NCBI GenBank assembly: GCA_963803155.1
Contig: CAWDMN010000040.1
Span: 79,410-143,409 of the forward strand
Direction: 5' to 3'
DNA from: CAWDMN01 sp963803155
GTDB taxonomy: Bacteria > Acidobacteriota > Terriglobia > Versatilivoradales > Versatilivoraceae
DNA length: 64,000 nt
Positions 7,193-16,859 of the stretch are shown here, piece by piece. How positions within the stretch are numbered: the stretch's first letter is position 1; each line of letters opens with the position of its first letter. The notes beneath the pieces are model-generated. The model was not told the origin of the DNA, made no database searches, and was given only the letters and a program-made list of their open reading frames with translations. The position numbers were made by a program, and so were the translations under genes.

Positions 7193-9817
7193 TTACTCCG
7201 TGCAAGGACTCAACTCCATCCAGACCATAGCCAATCCGAGTTCCCTAACATCTGGAGACACTCCCAGACTGGAGGGGGAAACGGCTCCCGGAGTTTCAAA
7301 CGTGATGGCAATGGTGTCCTGATCTTTCAATAAATGGTTGGGAATTTTCAGCGTCTTCTGTTGAAGATCGGATTGAGCAATTTCCCATTCCCCCGCCAAT
7401 TGCCGGTTCACGTGTATTTGAATCTTCTGACTGCCGATCCGGTTGGGAACAACAAAGCCCATCACCCCAGCCTTAAGGCATAGGGCTAATTTAGTCCGAG
7501 GAATGTGGAGAACAAGAGTGCCTCGTTTGCCATCAATCCATGTGCATTGGCCATCAGGAGGGCTCCATCCTTCCGCTTGGAACTTTCCGGAATTTCCACT
7601 TTTCCCGAACCTAATGCGGTAACTCCAGCCATATTTTTCTTCGCCGGGAGAGCCTTCTTTCCTGAATTCATCCAAACTCAAATTTCCCTGCTGGTCCGAA
7701 ATCAGGAAGACTCGGACATCGTTGGCCCCGTTTCGGAAAGACCATTCAGGAACCAAAGCGCTAAAATACTCTCTCCCCTCGATCCAAATGCTCTCGGTAA
7801 TGGCCCGGACCGTCCCATTGAGGGCCACCGCCAAATAGGTGGGACGGGAAGAGTCTCTTCTGGGAGGCTTGATCTGTCCCTGAATGAGGGCCGGCACAAA
7901 ATTGGATTGAAGGTCCACGCTATCAAAGAAGGGGCCTTGATCCAACTGGACTCGGCTGGAATTTTGATGCGTATAATTCAACTCAGCCAAATTCTTCTCC
8001 ACCAGTTGGCCATATTTTCCCACTTTGAAAATTTCTTCAGGCTGGGCGCCATTTCCAAAAATCCCAACTTTCTCCTTCACGGAGGCGAGCAACGGATCCC
8101 GTGTATTTCCAAAGGTCATCCACTCCCCAGCGTCATTGACGAAGCTCTTATTGAGTCTGGGAGGGGAATCAGGTTGCAAAAGGGATCGCCCGTCCAGGTG
8201 CCACGGCAGTGGAGCTTTCAAGATGTCTGCCACAGTAGGCAAAATATCGACAGACTCGACATTTCGGTCGTCGATCTTCCCCTCTTTTTGGCGGGGCATT
8301 TTTATGAAAAGCGGCACGGCAAGAATATCCGCGTAGTTGGTGGTTGTCAGGCGGCGGCGTGCGGTTTGGCTATGGAAACTGTAGCCGTGGTCCGCCGTGA
8401 CGACCATCAAAGCGGAATCGTACAAGCCAATTTCCTTCAAGTGATCGATCAGGCAACCCAGCAGAGAATCAACGAGGGAGACCTGGAGCAAGTGTCTCTG
8501 ATAAGAATGAATCTTTATCCATTGATTTTCGCTCCAAAAGTCCTGGGCGCCTTTGGAATCGTTCGGAGCACGCATCCCGCGAATTTCCATTTCTTGTGTG
8601 TACTGCCGTCCCGAGGGGAAATATTGCCAAGGATTATGGGGAAGCAGCGGATGGAAATAGTGAAAGGTTGGCTTGGGACTGGTGGCAATGGAATTCACGA
8701 AATTCCGGAAATCCTCCGGCCGGCCGGTATAATCCCCTGAATCAGCATAAGAATTCATTCGCTCCGATAAAATACGGGCCTTTGGTTGGGGAGGAGCGAA
8801 ATCTTTCCAGGCAAAGGAAATGTCCGGAAGCCAATGGAAAAAAGTGGTTGGCAGAATTTGGTACAGGTACAATACCCCCAAGTCGGAAACTAGAGCGCGA
8901 ATTTGACGGAGTCTTGGAGGGCTCGCCGCGACCTTGCCACACAATGATTCGGGACAAAGTTGTGTTTCATTTTCCAAGACATGAAAATTATAGGTTTGCC
9001 CGAGCAAGGTAAATAGATTGCGTGGATGATCCGTGGCATTGGGTAACAGCGCTAGATTTGGCCTCGGATAATTCCCATCCAGAATACATGGGATAGCGTT
9101 GAGCGTGCTTTCATTTACCGTGGTGGCATTTCGAAACCAGGTGGACTCTTTGGCAAACGCGGCAAAACGGGGGTAGCGATATGGATTGATTTCCAATTGG
9201 TCATTAAGCAAAGAAGTGAGCGGGAATTCGTCGAAGACAATCATGACGATGGGAGCGGGATTTCCAATCGGCGCCCCCTGTTCGCTCGGCGCTTGCCGTG
9301 CTTCGAAGACCATTTTGTAGACCGGCGGGCGCAGGAGAAATAACAACGGGAAAATGACGATCGCTGGAAGCAAGAAAAGCAGTGAGCCCCGTCGCGCCAG
9401 CCAGCGATGATAGAGAAATGCCCCAATAAAAGTGATGAGAAAGACCAACATCATCTGCCGGGTTCGGGGGAGCCAACCCCAACTCTTTAGCAGGGGCAAG
9501 AGGATTAGTCCTCCCAGAAATGTGAGCAACAGAATATGAATTCCTCTCTGGAGTCTTCGGCTGATCCAGGAGGGCAAAAGCTCCAGAACAGAGAGCAAGA
9601 GAGGAGGAATAAGACATAGTCCGACAGCCAGAAGAATAATGTCCCATGGGCCAGATTGGCGAGCCACGAAAAAATTGGGATTTTTTTGAAGCAGACTAAA
9701 AAGTGGCTGGGCAAAAGCGAAACTCGATAATGCAAAAATTTCAAGGACATCTAAAAAAAAGGCGGATCTTGGCTTTTTAACCCATTTTATGAAGTCATCG
9801 GCCGGTTGTCGTTTCAT
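7193..9817 (-). CDS. Membrane-anchored sulfatase-like hydrolase or phospho-transferase
   Basis: About 874 residues with five or so N-terminal transmembrane helices (roughly residues 20-180), a large periplasmic alkaline-phosphatase-superfamily domain (about 190-530) and a beta-rich C-terminal region. Metal-binding signatures are IVMIVFDEF and VVTADHGYSFH. The formylglycine motif CxPxR of true sulfatases is absent; a threonine in ESTLNAIPCIL is in the nucleophile position, as in phosphoethanolamine and lipoteichoic-acid-synthase-like members. It is thus more likely to move or remove a phospho group on a surface glycan than to cleave sulfate. An ATG at 9817 and a TTG at 9820 are both possible starts; AAGGAGG is better spaced for the TTG. 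It converges on the methyltransferase gene, with 195 bases between the stops. Confidence 0.85.
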   Translation of the reverse strand: MKRQPADDFIKWVKKPRSAFFLDVLEIFALSSFAFAQPLFSLLQKNPNFFVARQSGPWDIILLAVGLCLIPPLLLSVLELLPSWISRRLQRGIHILLLTFLGGLILLPLLKSWGWLPRTRQMMLVFLITFIGAFLYHRWLARRGSLLFLLPAIVIFPLLFLLRPPVYKMVFEARQAPSEQGAPIGNPAPIVMIVFDEFPLTSLLNDQLEINPYRYPRFAAFAKESTWFRNATTVNESTLNAIPCILDGNYPRPNLALLPNATDHPRNLFTLLGQTYNFHVLENETQLCPESLCGKVAASPPRLRQIRALVSDLGVLYLYQILPTTFFHWLPDISFAWKDFAPPQPKARILSERMNSYADSGDYTGRPEDFRNFVNSIATSPKPTFHYFHPLLPHNPWQYFPSGRQYTQEMEIRGMRAPNDSKGAQDFWSENQWIKIHSYQRHLLQVSLVDSLLGCLIDHLKEIGLYDSALMVVTADHGYSFHSQTARRRLTTTNYADILAVPLFIKMPRQKEGKIDDRNVESVDILPTVADILKAPLPWHLDGRSLLQPDSPPRLNKSFVNDAGEWMTFGNTRDPLLASVKEKVGIFGNGAQPEEIFKVGKYGQLVEKNLAELNYTHQNSSRVQLDQGPFFDSVDLQSNFVPALIQGQIKPPRRDSSRPTYLAVALNGTVRAITESIWIEGREYFSALVPEWSFRNGANDVRVFLISDQQGNLSLDEFRKEGSPGEEKYGWSYRIRFGKSGNSGKFQAEGWSPPDGQCTWIDGKRGTLVLHIPRTKLALCLKAGVMGFVVPNRIGSQKIQIHVNRQLAGEWEIAQSDLQQKTLKIPNHLLKDQDTIAITFETPGAVSPSSLGVSPDVRELGLAMVWMELSPCTE

Positions 9818-9895
9818 CAATGTGGGCGCCCTCCTTATCCCACCAAATCGGTTAGAATCAATTAGGGTCTCTATATAAAGTGCATTTTTTTGCGG

Positions 9896-9945
9896 GATGC
9901 GTTAGCCCGCCAAAAGGCGGGTTAGCTCGAAGAGCATAACGCATC
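9896..9945. repeat. Nested hairpin repeat
   Basis: Outer arms GATGCGTTA and TAACGCATC enclose a second hairpin, TTAGCCCGCC-AAAA-GGCGGGTTA. The nesting is typical of REP-like intergenic palindromes. It lies upstream of the sulfatase-like gene on its promoter side. Confidence 0.75.
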
Positions 9946-10084
9946 GGGGATGCGCATCCAACGCCTGATGGGTTACGCGCGGGTGACCGCTGTCACCACG
10001 CGCTCATCCATTCTACTAAAACGGTTCTGCACACTTTTTAAATGGACACTCATGAGCCCTTGCTCCTAGCACTATTTGCGGCGT

Positions 10085-10512
10085 ATCGTAAAGAATTAGC
10101 AACCGTCCAGGGAGGGGAACTGAACCCGAAGGGTTCACAGCCATTAGCCGGGGGGAAGGCCGTTAGGCCGCCACCCCCGGATATAGGCAATAATAGAAAC
10201 GACCCCGGTAGGGGTCGCAGCTTGTAAAGAATTCTGCTGCAAAACCTCGTCGGAAAAAATTGCGAAAAAACTTTTCTCGTTTAGAGGCTCACCATTGCAT
10301 TTTCTTAAGGTGGAGATAGATTTTAGATCCCCCTCGAATCGATGAAATTGGCTTCAGATGGGGGTTTTGCAGCAGAATCGTAAAGGGGCTGCGATCCGTT
10401 AGGATCGAATTGGTCCGCCCTTTTGACCGGTGGTTGAGCGTGTGACCACGGTCGCACGCTCAACCACCGGCTAATCGCTGTGAACCCTTTGGGTTCCCCC
10501 CTGAACGGTTAC
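10085..10512. repeat. Large imperfect inverted repeat built of smaller hairpins
   Basis: The left end (AACCGTCCAGG to ATTAGCCGG, 10098-10150) and the right end (CCGGCTAATCGC to CTGAACGGTTAC, 10467-10512) are imperfect reverse complements of about 45 bases. Inside them, TTCTGCTGCAAAACC at about 10231-10245 is matched by GGTTTTGCAGCAGAA near 10365-10380. Smaller hairpins such as GACCCC-GGTA-GGGGTC sit between. The whole fits a roughly 430-bp palindromic, MITE-like insertion or a head-to-head pair of REP-type elements. No open frame of note lies within it. Confidence 0.7.
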
Positions 10513-10613
10513 AAGAATCAGACCACTCCCGAGCGACTATCATAAGCATCCGATCAACAGCTTTAACGGCATGGGAACTCAAGTTTCTTCGGCTCAGCTG
10601 GAATATGACTCAA

Positions 10614-11594
10614 TTATGTGGCTGCCAGCAATCCCAGGATTGCCTCTTCCAAGACACCTCGAACTAATTCCACTTTATATTCATTTGCGGCCAGCGGCTC
10701 TGCATTCCTAATTCCTGCCGCAGCCGCCTTTTTGGCGGATTCTGCCGTGAGAGGCTGTCCCGTCAATGCTGCTTCTGCCGCAACGGCCCGCCATGGGATT
10801 GGAGCGACTCCGGAGAGAACAACTCGCGCCCGTTCCACTTTGCCGTTGGCGATCTGAAGCGATGCCGCGGCCCCGGCCAGCGCGAAATCCCAGGCGCCTC
10901 TGGCACGGACTTTCCGATAGGTGCTGAGCAGACCTTTGGGAGTGGGAGGGAGCAGAACTTCCGCAACAATCTCACCTGGTTTAAGAACATTTTCCCTGGT
11001 GATATCTTCGTTGGGAGAAACGAAAAATTTGCCGAGATCGATGGTTCGATCCGCCTCTTTGCTGACAATTCGGATCCTGGCGTCAAGAGCCACGAGTGGC
11101 GAAGCAGTGTCGGAAGGGTGAACGATATAACATCCAGCCCCTCCAAAAATGGCATGATTCTCGTTTTCTCCGCCCACGGCATAGCACATGGAACCGCCTT
11201 TGCGGGAACAGTGAAAGTCTCCTCGAAAATACCAACAACGGGGGCGCTGGCAGAGGTTGCCCCCCAGCGTTCCCTGATTTCGCAGTTGGGGACTTGCCGC
11301 GGAAATTGCGCCATTGGCCAAAGCGGCATAACGCTGCCGGATTCCAGGGTGGGAGGCGATATCGGTTAAAGTGGTCAGAGATCCGATCCGGAGCCCTCCA
11401 TCCGGGAGTTGCGAGATTCCTCTCAACTCTTTGAGCTGAGAAAGCGAGACCACGGCGCCGCCTTTATAAATCTCTTCCCGGAGGCAGCCGATCAGATCAG
11501 TCCCTCCGGCATGGATCAGGGCGCCGGGGAGGGTCAAATTTTTCAATGCTTCAGACAATGTGCGGGGTCTTTGATAGGATAATTTGGGAAGCAT
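10614..11594 (-). CDS. FAD- and [4Fe-4S]-binding subunit of aldehyde oxidoreductase (PaoB/YagS-like)
   Basis: A 326-residue medium subunit of a xanthine-oxidase-family molybdoenzyme. It passes electrons between the Fe-S subunit and FAD. Flavin-binding segments are HAGGTDL (28-34) and TLGGNL (109-114). Cysteines 115, 120, 129 and 137, in CQRPRCWYF, HC and MC contexts, match the insert that binds an extra [4Fe-4S] cluster in PaoB-type subunits; ordinary CoxM-type subunits lack it. The start has AGGGAGGAG just upstream. It is the third gene of a minus-strand operon, three bases after the molybdenum subunit's stop. Periplasmic assembly with the Tat-carried Fe-S subunit is likely. Confidence 0.92.
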   Translation of the reverse strand: MLPKLSYQRPRTLSEALKNLTLPGALIHAGGTDLIGCLREEIYKGGAVVSLSQLKELRGISQLPDGGLRIGSLTTLTDIASHPGIRQRYAALANGAISAASPQLRNQGTLGGNLCQRPRCWYFRGDFHCSRKGGSMCYAVGGENENHAIFGGAGCYIVHPSDTASPLVALDARIRIVSKEADRTIDLGKFFVSPNEDITRENVLKPGEIVAEVLLPPTPKGLLSTYRKVRARGAWDFALAGAAASLQIANGKVERARVVLSGVAPIPWRAVAAEAALTGQPLTAESAKKAAAAGIRNAEPLAANEYKVELVRGVLEEAILGLLAAT

Positions 11595-11597
11595 ACT

Positions 11598-13892
11598 CTA
11601 TCTCCTCCCTCGTGCCATGGAAAATTGTCGAATCAGATTCATGGGGGATATAGGAGCATCCAACACCCGGACTCCCGTGGCATGATAGACGGCGTTGGCA
11701 ATGGCGGCCGCGGTTGGGATGGTGGCAGGTTCTCCGAGCCCTTTGACCCCGGCGGAATTGCAGTCGGAATCGTGAAGGTCGATGGGAATGCAGACGGGGT
11801 TGGGAGGGACATCCATCGCCGTGGCGATTTTATAATCGTGCCAGTTGGCGTTCACCATCTTGCCGGTCTGAGAGTCCAGCACTCGGCGCTCGGTCAGGCC
11901 GAATCCAATTCCCATGGTGGTTCCGCCCCAAACCTGATTGTTGAAAGAAAGGGGATTCATCACCCGGCCGCTGTCTTGGGCAGCCACGATCCGCAAAACA
12001 CGAACTTCGCCGGTGCGGGTGTTTACCTCCACTTCCGCAAAATGCGCGACAAAAGGCAAGGCGAGTTTATTTTTTGGATGTGGGCCGCGCCGTCCGATGG
12101 AAACCAGGACACGCCGCTCTCCCAGGAATTTCAGATCCTGGAAGGAAATCTGCTTGCCCTCCACTACAAGAAAGCCGTCGCGGAGCATGAGCTTATCCAC
12201 CGGTTGCTTGAGTTCTTCGGCTGCCAGGGCAAGCAAGTCCACCTTCAGTGCAACCGCGGCGGCTTGGACGGCGGGCACGTTGGCGACGATAGTCTGGCTG
12301 CCGCCTGAACCAGGAGAATATTGGGTAGATCCGCTATCCGCATGTTCGATTTGAATGCGTTCCAGCGGGATGCCTAGCTCTTCGCATACCGTCATGGCCA
12401 GCGCGGTTTTGGTCCCCGTTCCGATATCCGAGCAGCCGATGTTTAAGTTGATGCTCCCATCCGGATACAGCTTCAAGATGGCCGTGGCATTGGGCTCTCC
12501 GGGATAGCCCCACATTCCCGCCGCCATTCCCGCGCCCCGGCGGATTGGCCCTTCTCCCTTGGATTTGGCTCTGGCCTCTTTCCAACCGAAGGTTTTGGCC
12601 CCTTCCGTCAGGCATTGGGCAAGCCCGGTGGAGGTAAACGGCATGCCTCCCCAAGCCTGGCTGACTTCAGAGATATTTTTCAAGCGAAGCTCCACGGGGT
12701 CCAGACCGATTTTTTCCGCGAGCGCGTCCATCATCTGTTCCAGCGCCCAGGCACACTGCGGGAAGCCGGGAGCCCGGAAGGCCCGGTCTCTCCCTGCATT
12801 GGTATAAACCGCGATTCCCTCCGTCCGGACATTCGGGCAACGGTACAGGTCGGAGACCAGATAAGAAGAGCTGGCATCCCCCGGATAAGCCCCCGTGGTC
12901 CCCAGGATTTTCATGGAAAGCGCCGTAAGAGTGCCATCCTTCTTCACTCCGGCTTTTAAGGTCAGGCGGTTGGCTGGCCGGTTGCCGACACAGAGAAAAT
13001 TTTCCTCCCGAGAGAGTGAAATTTTGACGGGCCGGCCTGTCTGCCGGGCCAGCAGCGCCGCAATCACCGTGTGTTTGCTCAACTCGAGCTTGGAGCCAAA
13101 TCCGCCCCCCATGTAATGGTTGATCACCCGGACCGAGGCCAGAGGCAGCTGGAATGTACGAGCCAATTCCCCTTGAACGTCGAATACCCCCTGCGTCGAA
13201 TCCCAGACGGTCAATTGATCTGCTTCCCATTGGGCCAGGGAACAGTGCACTTCCATGGGAGTGTGAATTTGAGTAGAGGTGGTGTAGGTTTGTTCCAGCA
13301 CTACTTCCGCGGCCGCGAATCCGGCGGCGAGATTGCCCCGCTCGTTGAGGTCAGGTTCGCCGGCCTGGTTTCCACCTTCATGAATGGCCGGTGCTCCTCC
13401 CTTCAACGCTTCTTGCATATCCACGACAAATGGCAGTGTTTCATACTCGGCGGTGACGGCGCGCGCCGCATCATAAGCCTCTTCCAAACTTTCGGCGGCC
13501 ACGGCCGCGACCTCTTCTCCCTCGTAGCGGCATTTCGCGTCAAACAGCCAACTGGTGGGCCCTTTGGCGCCGGGATACCAGGGGATCTTGCAGTCTGGAG
13601 TGTCGCCGTGGATGATGGCACGCACTCCAGGCATCTTCTGGGCCGCGCTCACGTCCACGCGTTTGACCCTGGCATGGGCATGAGGACAACGGACGATCAG
13701 GGCGTGAAGCATGCCCGGCATTGACATGTCACGGGTAAAAACGGCGGCGCCCGTCACTCTCTCCCGGCCGTCCACCCGAGGCAGCGGCTTGCCGACCACT
13801 TTTGTTTCCCCCCAAGAGGCGGACTCCTTTTCCGGCGGGGCGGCCAGGCTGGCGGGCAGAAGAGTCTGGATAATACAGGCTGCTTTTTTCAT
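11598..13892 (-). CDS. Molybdopterin-binding catalytic subunit of aldehyde oxidoreductase (PaoC/YagR-like)
   Basis: A 764-residue large subunit that oxidises an aldehyde or N-heterocycle at a molybdenum cofactor. The N-terminal aldehyde oxidase a/b hammerhead domain (VDGRERVTGAAVFT onward) is followed by the cofactor-binding domain with GGGFGSKLE and the GTGTKTALAM segment. The catalytic base is a glutamate near residue 721 in GVKGLGEP. It starts three bases after the Fe-S subunit's stop, with GGGAGGAG as ribosome site. Sequence alone does not fix the substrate; aromatic aldehydes are the PaoABC precedent. No XdhC-type chaperone gene lies in the window. Confidence 0.93.
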   Translation of the reverse strand: MKKAACIIQTLLPASLAAPPEKESASWGETKVVGKPLPRVDGRERVTGAAVFTRDMSMPGMLHALIVRCPHAHARVKRVDVSAAQKMPGVRAIIHGDTPDCKIPWYPGAKGPTSWLFDAKCRYEGEEVAAVAAESLEEAYDAARAVTAEYETLPFVVDMQEALKGGAPAIHEGGNQAGEPDLNERGNLAAGFAAAEVVLEQTYTTSTQIHTPMEVHCSLAQWEADQLTVWDSTQGVFDVQGELARTFQLPLASVRVINHYMGGGFGSKLELSKHTVIAALLARQTGRPVKISLSREENFLCVGNRPANRLTLKAGVKKDGTLTALSMKILGTTGAYPGDASSSYLVSDLYRCPNVRTEGIAVYTNAGRDRAFRAPGFPQCAWALEQMMDALAEKIGLDPVELRLKNISEVSQAWGGMPFTSTGLAQCLTEGAKTFGWKEARAKSKGEGPIRRGAGMAAGMWGYPGEPNATAILKLYPDGSINLNIGCSDIGTGTKTALAMTVCEELGIPLERIQIEHADSGSTQYSPGSGGSQTIVANVPAVQAAAVALKVDLLALAAEELKQPVDKLMLRDGFLVVEGKQISFQDLKFLGERRVLVSIGRRGPHPKNKLALPFVAHFAEVEVNTRTGEVRVLRIVAAQDSGRVMNPLSFNNQVWGGTTMGIGFGLTERRVLDSQTGKMVNANWHDYKIATAMDVPPNPVCIPIDLHDSDCNSAGVKGLGEPATIPTAAAIANAVYHATGVRVLDAPISPMNLIRQFSMARGRR

Positions 13893-13895
13893 GGC

Positions 13896-14564
13896 TCAGC
13901 TCCTCCCTTTTCTAAGTTCGGCCGCTCGTTGGACTGACCGGAAAATATGAGCGTAGGCGCCGCACCGGCACAGGTTCCCGCTCATCCCCAGGCGAATTTC
14001 ATCCAGGTTTGGATTGGGATTGGCGCGCAGCAACCCTTCGGCCGCCATGACTTGCCCTGGAGTGCAGTATCCACATTGGAATCCATCTTCCTCGATGAAA
14101 CCCTGCTGAACCTTGCCAGGTTTCTCTCCCTCCATCAGACCCTCTACGGTGATGACTTCACAACCTTCCGCTTCGAGAGCCAATGTCATGCAGGAATAGC
14201 GCGGCGTTCCATCGATCAAAACCGTGCAAGCGCCGCATTCACCCCGTTCACAACCGGGTTTCGTTCCAGTCAGCATCAGTTTTTCGCGCAGAACGTACAA
14301 TAGCGTATGGCGCGGTTCAACCTCCAAGTGGCATGGTTTGCCGTTGACCATAAAGCTAAGAGGAACCACGGCGCCCCCAGTTTCCTCCTCCAAACCTTTT
14401 ACAGGGAAAGCCTTCCCACTGCTGGCGGACTCGAGTGGAGTGGCCCCGGATTCGGGGCTCAACACCGAGGCCCCCACCGCGCCCACTCCGACAGTGGCCA
14501 AAAAACCCCGCCGGCTAAGGGCAGAGGTCTGGTGATTTTCCTTTTCCCGTTTTCGTTTTCGCAT
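13896..14564 (-). CDS. [2Fe-2S] subunit of aldehyde oxidoreductase with Tat signal (PaoA/YagT-like)
   Basis: A 222-residue small subunit carrying two [2Fe-2S] clusters. The plant-ferredoxin-like site is CERGECGACTVLIDG with a downstream cysteine, and the second, helical site is CGYCTPGQ followed by CRCGAY. A Tat signal is present (SRRGFLATVGVGAVGASVL), so the assembled trimer is probably exported. I set the start at 14564 because GGGAGG lies five bases upstream; an in-frame ATG at 14582 lacks such a site. It is the first gene of the three-gene unit, and the promoter should lie in the roughly 200 bases between it and the end of the AAA ATPase gene at 14766. Confidence 0.93.
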   Translation of the reverse strand: MRKRKREKENHQTSALSRRGFLATVGVGAVGASVLSPESGATPLESASSGKAFPVKGLEEETGGAVVPLSFMVNGKPCHLEVEPRHTLLYVLREKLMLTGTKPGCERGECGACTVLIDGTPRYSCMTLALEAEGCEVITVEGLMEGEKPGKVQQGFIEEDGFQCGYCTPGQVMAAEGLLRANPNPNLDEIRLGMSGNLCRCGAYAHIFRSVQRAAELRKGRS

Positions 14565-14765
14565 ATTGACCTCCCGTGCCAATTCAGCTCCGATTCAAAT
14601 GGTGTGCGCAGACAAATCCGCACTTTCTTTGACTGGATGTGCCATGCTCTTGGAGCTGACGCATCTTACAACCGTAATAAAAAGAATCATCGGCACTCGA
14701 TTTTCAGGACCTTCGTGAAACACGCTCGAATGCAGACAGAAACCACAAAAAGTGAAAGAAAAAAA

Positions 14766-16502
14766 TCATCGCCTGGACATGGCGGTCAAAAGACGGACAC
14801 GTTCGATGATTTCCCCTCGGTCCATGCCACGATATTTTTCCGGGAGCAAGCCCCGGCTGGTGCACTCCAGCACCGCCGCAAGATTTTGCAGTTCGATTTC
14901 GGCGGGGTAAGAAGAGGGGATGAAATCCTCTAGAGCGGCGCGAATATCCTCAAGGTCCACGCTGCTCTCATTTTCCAAAGCGCTCTTCAAACGGGCGCGA
15001 ATCAGAATGGCTTCAATATCGGCTCCGGATAGGGCGCCGCAATTTTTGAGGAAGAAAGACTCCACTTCCGCGGCGGCCACCAGAGTGCCCGTCTTTTTGA
15101 GCATGGCCCGGAACATGGCCAGACGCTCCTCTTCACTTTCCGGGTAGAAGAGAGCCATGTGTTCTTCGGCGCGCCCCTGCCGCTTTAAGTCGACGGGAAG
15201 CAGATCGGGCCGGCAGGTCAGCAGAAACCAAATCACTTTTCCGCGATTTTCCGTGTTGCCCATGAACTGGGCGATTTGGGCGAATACCCGATTGTTCACT
15301 CCGCTGTCTCCGGAGGTGGAACGATCCCCCAGCTGAGCATCGGCTTCATCCACAATCACCACAATGGGGCTCATGGCGCGCAGCAGGTTCAAAACCCGTT
15401 CCAGGTTTCCTTCAGTGACTCCTTGCCACATGCTGCGGAAATTCTTCAAACTGACGGCGGGGACTCCCACTTCGCCGGCAAAACAGGTGGTAAGAAAAGT
15501 TTTTCCCGTCCCCACCGGTCCGGAGATCACATAACCCATCGGCAGCACTTCGGTTTTCCCAGCTTGCAAGGCAGCGGCCGCATCGAGCAATTTTTTCTTG
15601 ACTTTCTCATGCCCGGCCACCAGGGAAAGGTCGAAACGACTTTGGATGAACTCCAGCAATCCCCCCGACTCCGCTTCAATCAGCTCTTTTTTCTGGCGGG
15701 TCAAAAACTTCATCGTCAATGCCTGTTGGTTTCGCACGGCATGGGAGATGAGGCTCTGAATTTGCAGCCGTTTTAGCCCGGCCGTCATTTTAACCAGGGC
15801 GGCTTGATCGACATCCGATCCCGGAGGGAGAGAGCTTTCTTTTAACTGATCCTGGATGAACTCAAGCCGGTCATCCTCCTCCGGGAGTGGAAGGAACACG
15901 TTGGAGACTCCAGGATGCTGCACGATCCCCTGATTGAGTTCCACCCGGTTTTCGGCAATCAGGCAAATGGTCACGTCGGCGCGCAAAAACGCGGGATTCT
16001 GGGCCCACCGTTTTAGAATGACCAGGGCGTTGCGATCATCCGCCGGCATGCCCCCCACATCTCCGGCCGGAACGATGGTTTCCGCGTAGTCGATCGTCAG
16101 GGCGATTTTCCTTCCCTCCATCAACCTCAAGCGCAGGAAATTATCGAGCAGCAGCAACACCCCGTCGGGATTGCGCGGCAGGCCCTGGGCGTAATTGGTG
16201 CCATGGTAACTGTCGTATCCTTCGAGAGCGCGGACAAAGTCGGCCTGCATTTCCGGTTTGGCAAATGAGAGCCCGCCGCCGCGGTCATAATTGACGATCA
16301 GATCCCGTCCGGAAAAAAGATGCTGATTCAGGAATTGGCTTAAGGGAAGAAAGCGCCGTCCATCCGCCGCGCGTGCCGGCACCAAATCCCGCACATTGCC
16401 GTGTAATACAAAAAGGGCAAAGGTTCCGGAGAGGTAAGATTCCGAGAGCTGTTTTGCCCATCCGGGCATCCCCTGCATGCTTCCATTCGTTGGTCCTGCC
16501 AT
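14766..16502 (-). CDS. Two-domain AAA ATPase in a PspA-linked cluster
   Basis: A 578-residue AAA protein. The first AAA-like domain (about 15-260) lacks a Walker A motif but keeps the fold landmarks (LFVLHGNVRDL, GVLLLLDNF, ADVTICLIAENR). The second (about 285-530) is complete: Walker A GPVGTGKT at 328-335, Walker B VVIVDEADA at 381-389, a sensor-like FLLTCRPD and a RQGRAEE arginine region. This inactive-plus-active layout suits a hexameric remodelling ATPase. It is the last gene of the minus-strand cluster containing PspA, an ESCRT-III relative; in eukaryotes ESCRT-III is taken apart by the AAA ATPase Vps4. A matching role on PspA filaments is my inference. GAGG lies eight bases before the ATG. 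Confidence 0.88.
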   Translation of the reverse strand: MAGPTNGSMQGMPGWAKQLSESYLSGTFALFVLHGNVRDLVPARAADGRRFLPLSQFLNQHLFSGRDLIVNYDRGGGLSFAKPEMQADFVRALEGYDSYHGTNYAQGLPRNPDGVLLLLDNFLRLRLMEGRKIALTIDYAETIVPAGDVGGMPADDRNALVILKRWAQNPAFLRADVTICLIAENRVELNQGIVQHPGVSNVFLPLPEEDDRLEFIQDQLKESSLPPGSDVDQAALVKMTAGLKRLQIQSLISHAVRNQQALTMKFLTRQKKELIEAESGGLLEFIQSRFDLSLVAGHEKVKKKLLDAAAALQAGKTEVLPMGYVISGPVGTGKTFLTTCFAGEVGVPAVSLKNFRSMWQGVTEGNLERVLNLLRAMSPIVVIVDEADAQLGDRSTSGDSGVNNRVFAQIAQFMGNTENRGKVIWFLLTCRPDLLPVDLKRQGRAEEHMALFYPESEEERLAMFRAMLKKTGTLVAAAEVESFFLKNCGALSGADIEAILIRARLKSALENESSVDLEDIRAALEDFIPSSYPAEIELQNLAAVLECTSRGLLPEKYRGMDRGEIIERVRLLTAMSRR

Positions 16503-16613
16503 GAAAATTGCCTCGATGTTTTAGACTAGCTTTTCGGGCGGAGTGAGTATTGTGCCTTCAATTCTTTGAACGTGACTATTCCGCACCCCTTTGACTCGAT
16601 GCAAAAAAGAAAT

Positions 16614-16820
16614 GCCACGGAGGCGCGGAGAGATTGTTCGCTCTTCAATGAACGAGCAATAATGATGGTGTATGAAGATAGCTTTTAATTTGACACTCCA
16701 AAAACAAGATCATTAATACTTCAATTTTAGATTTCCTTTAACCAGCTTAATGGAAAAAATCTCGAATAACGAATTATCCAATGTGCCATGGAACTCTCCG
16801 TGCCTCTGTGACTCTGTGGC
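16614..16820. repeat. Inverted-repeat element (GCCAC-GAG type)
   Basis: The left arm GCCACGGAGGCGCGGAGAG (16614-16632) is matched in inverted form by the right arm at 16792-16820, which reads GCCACAGAGTCACAGAGG on the other strand and has an extra eight bases. About 160 AT-rich bases lie between. It fills the gap between the AAA ATPase gene and the coiled-coil gene and contains no gene. It resembles a small non-autonomous mobile element. Confidence 0.65.
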
Positions 16821-16859
16821 TTTTTAGGTTCTGGCCAAGCAAGAGTGAGAAATACGGGA

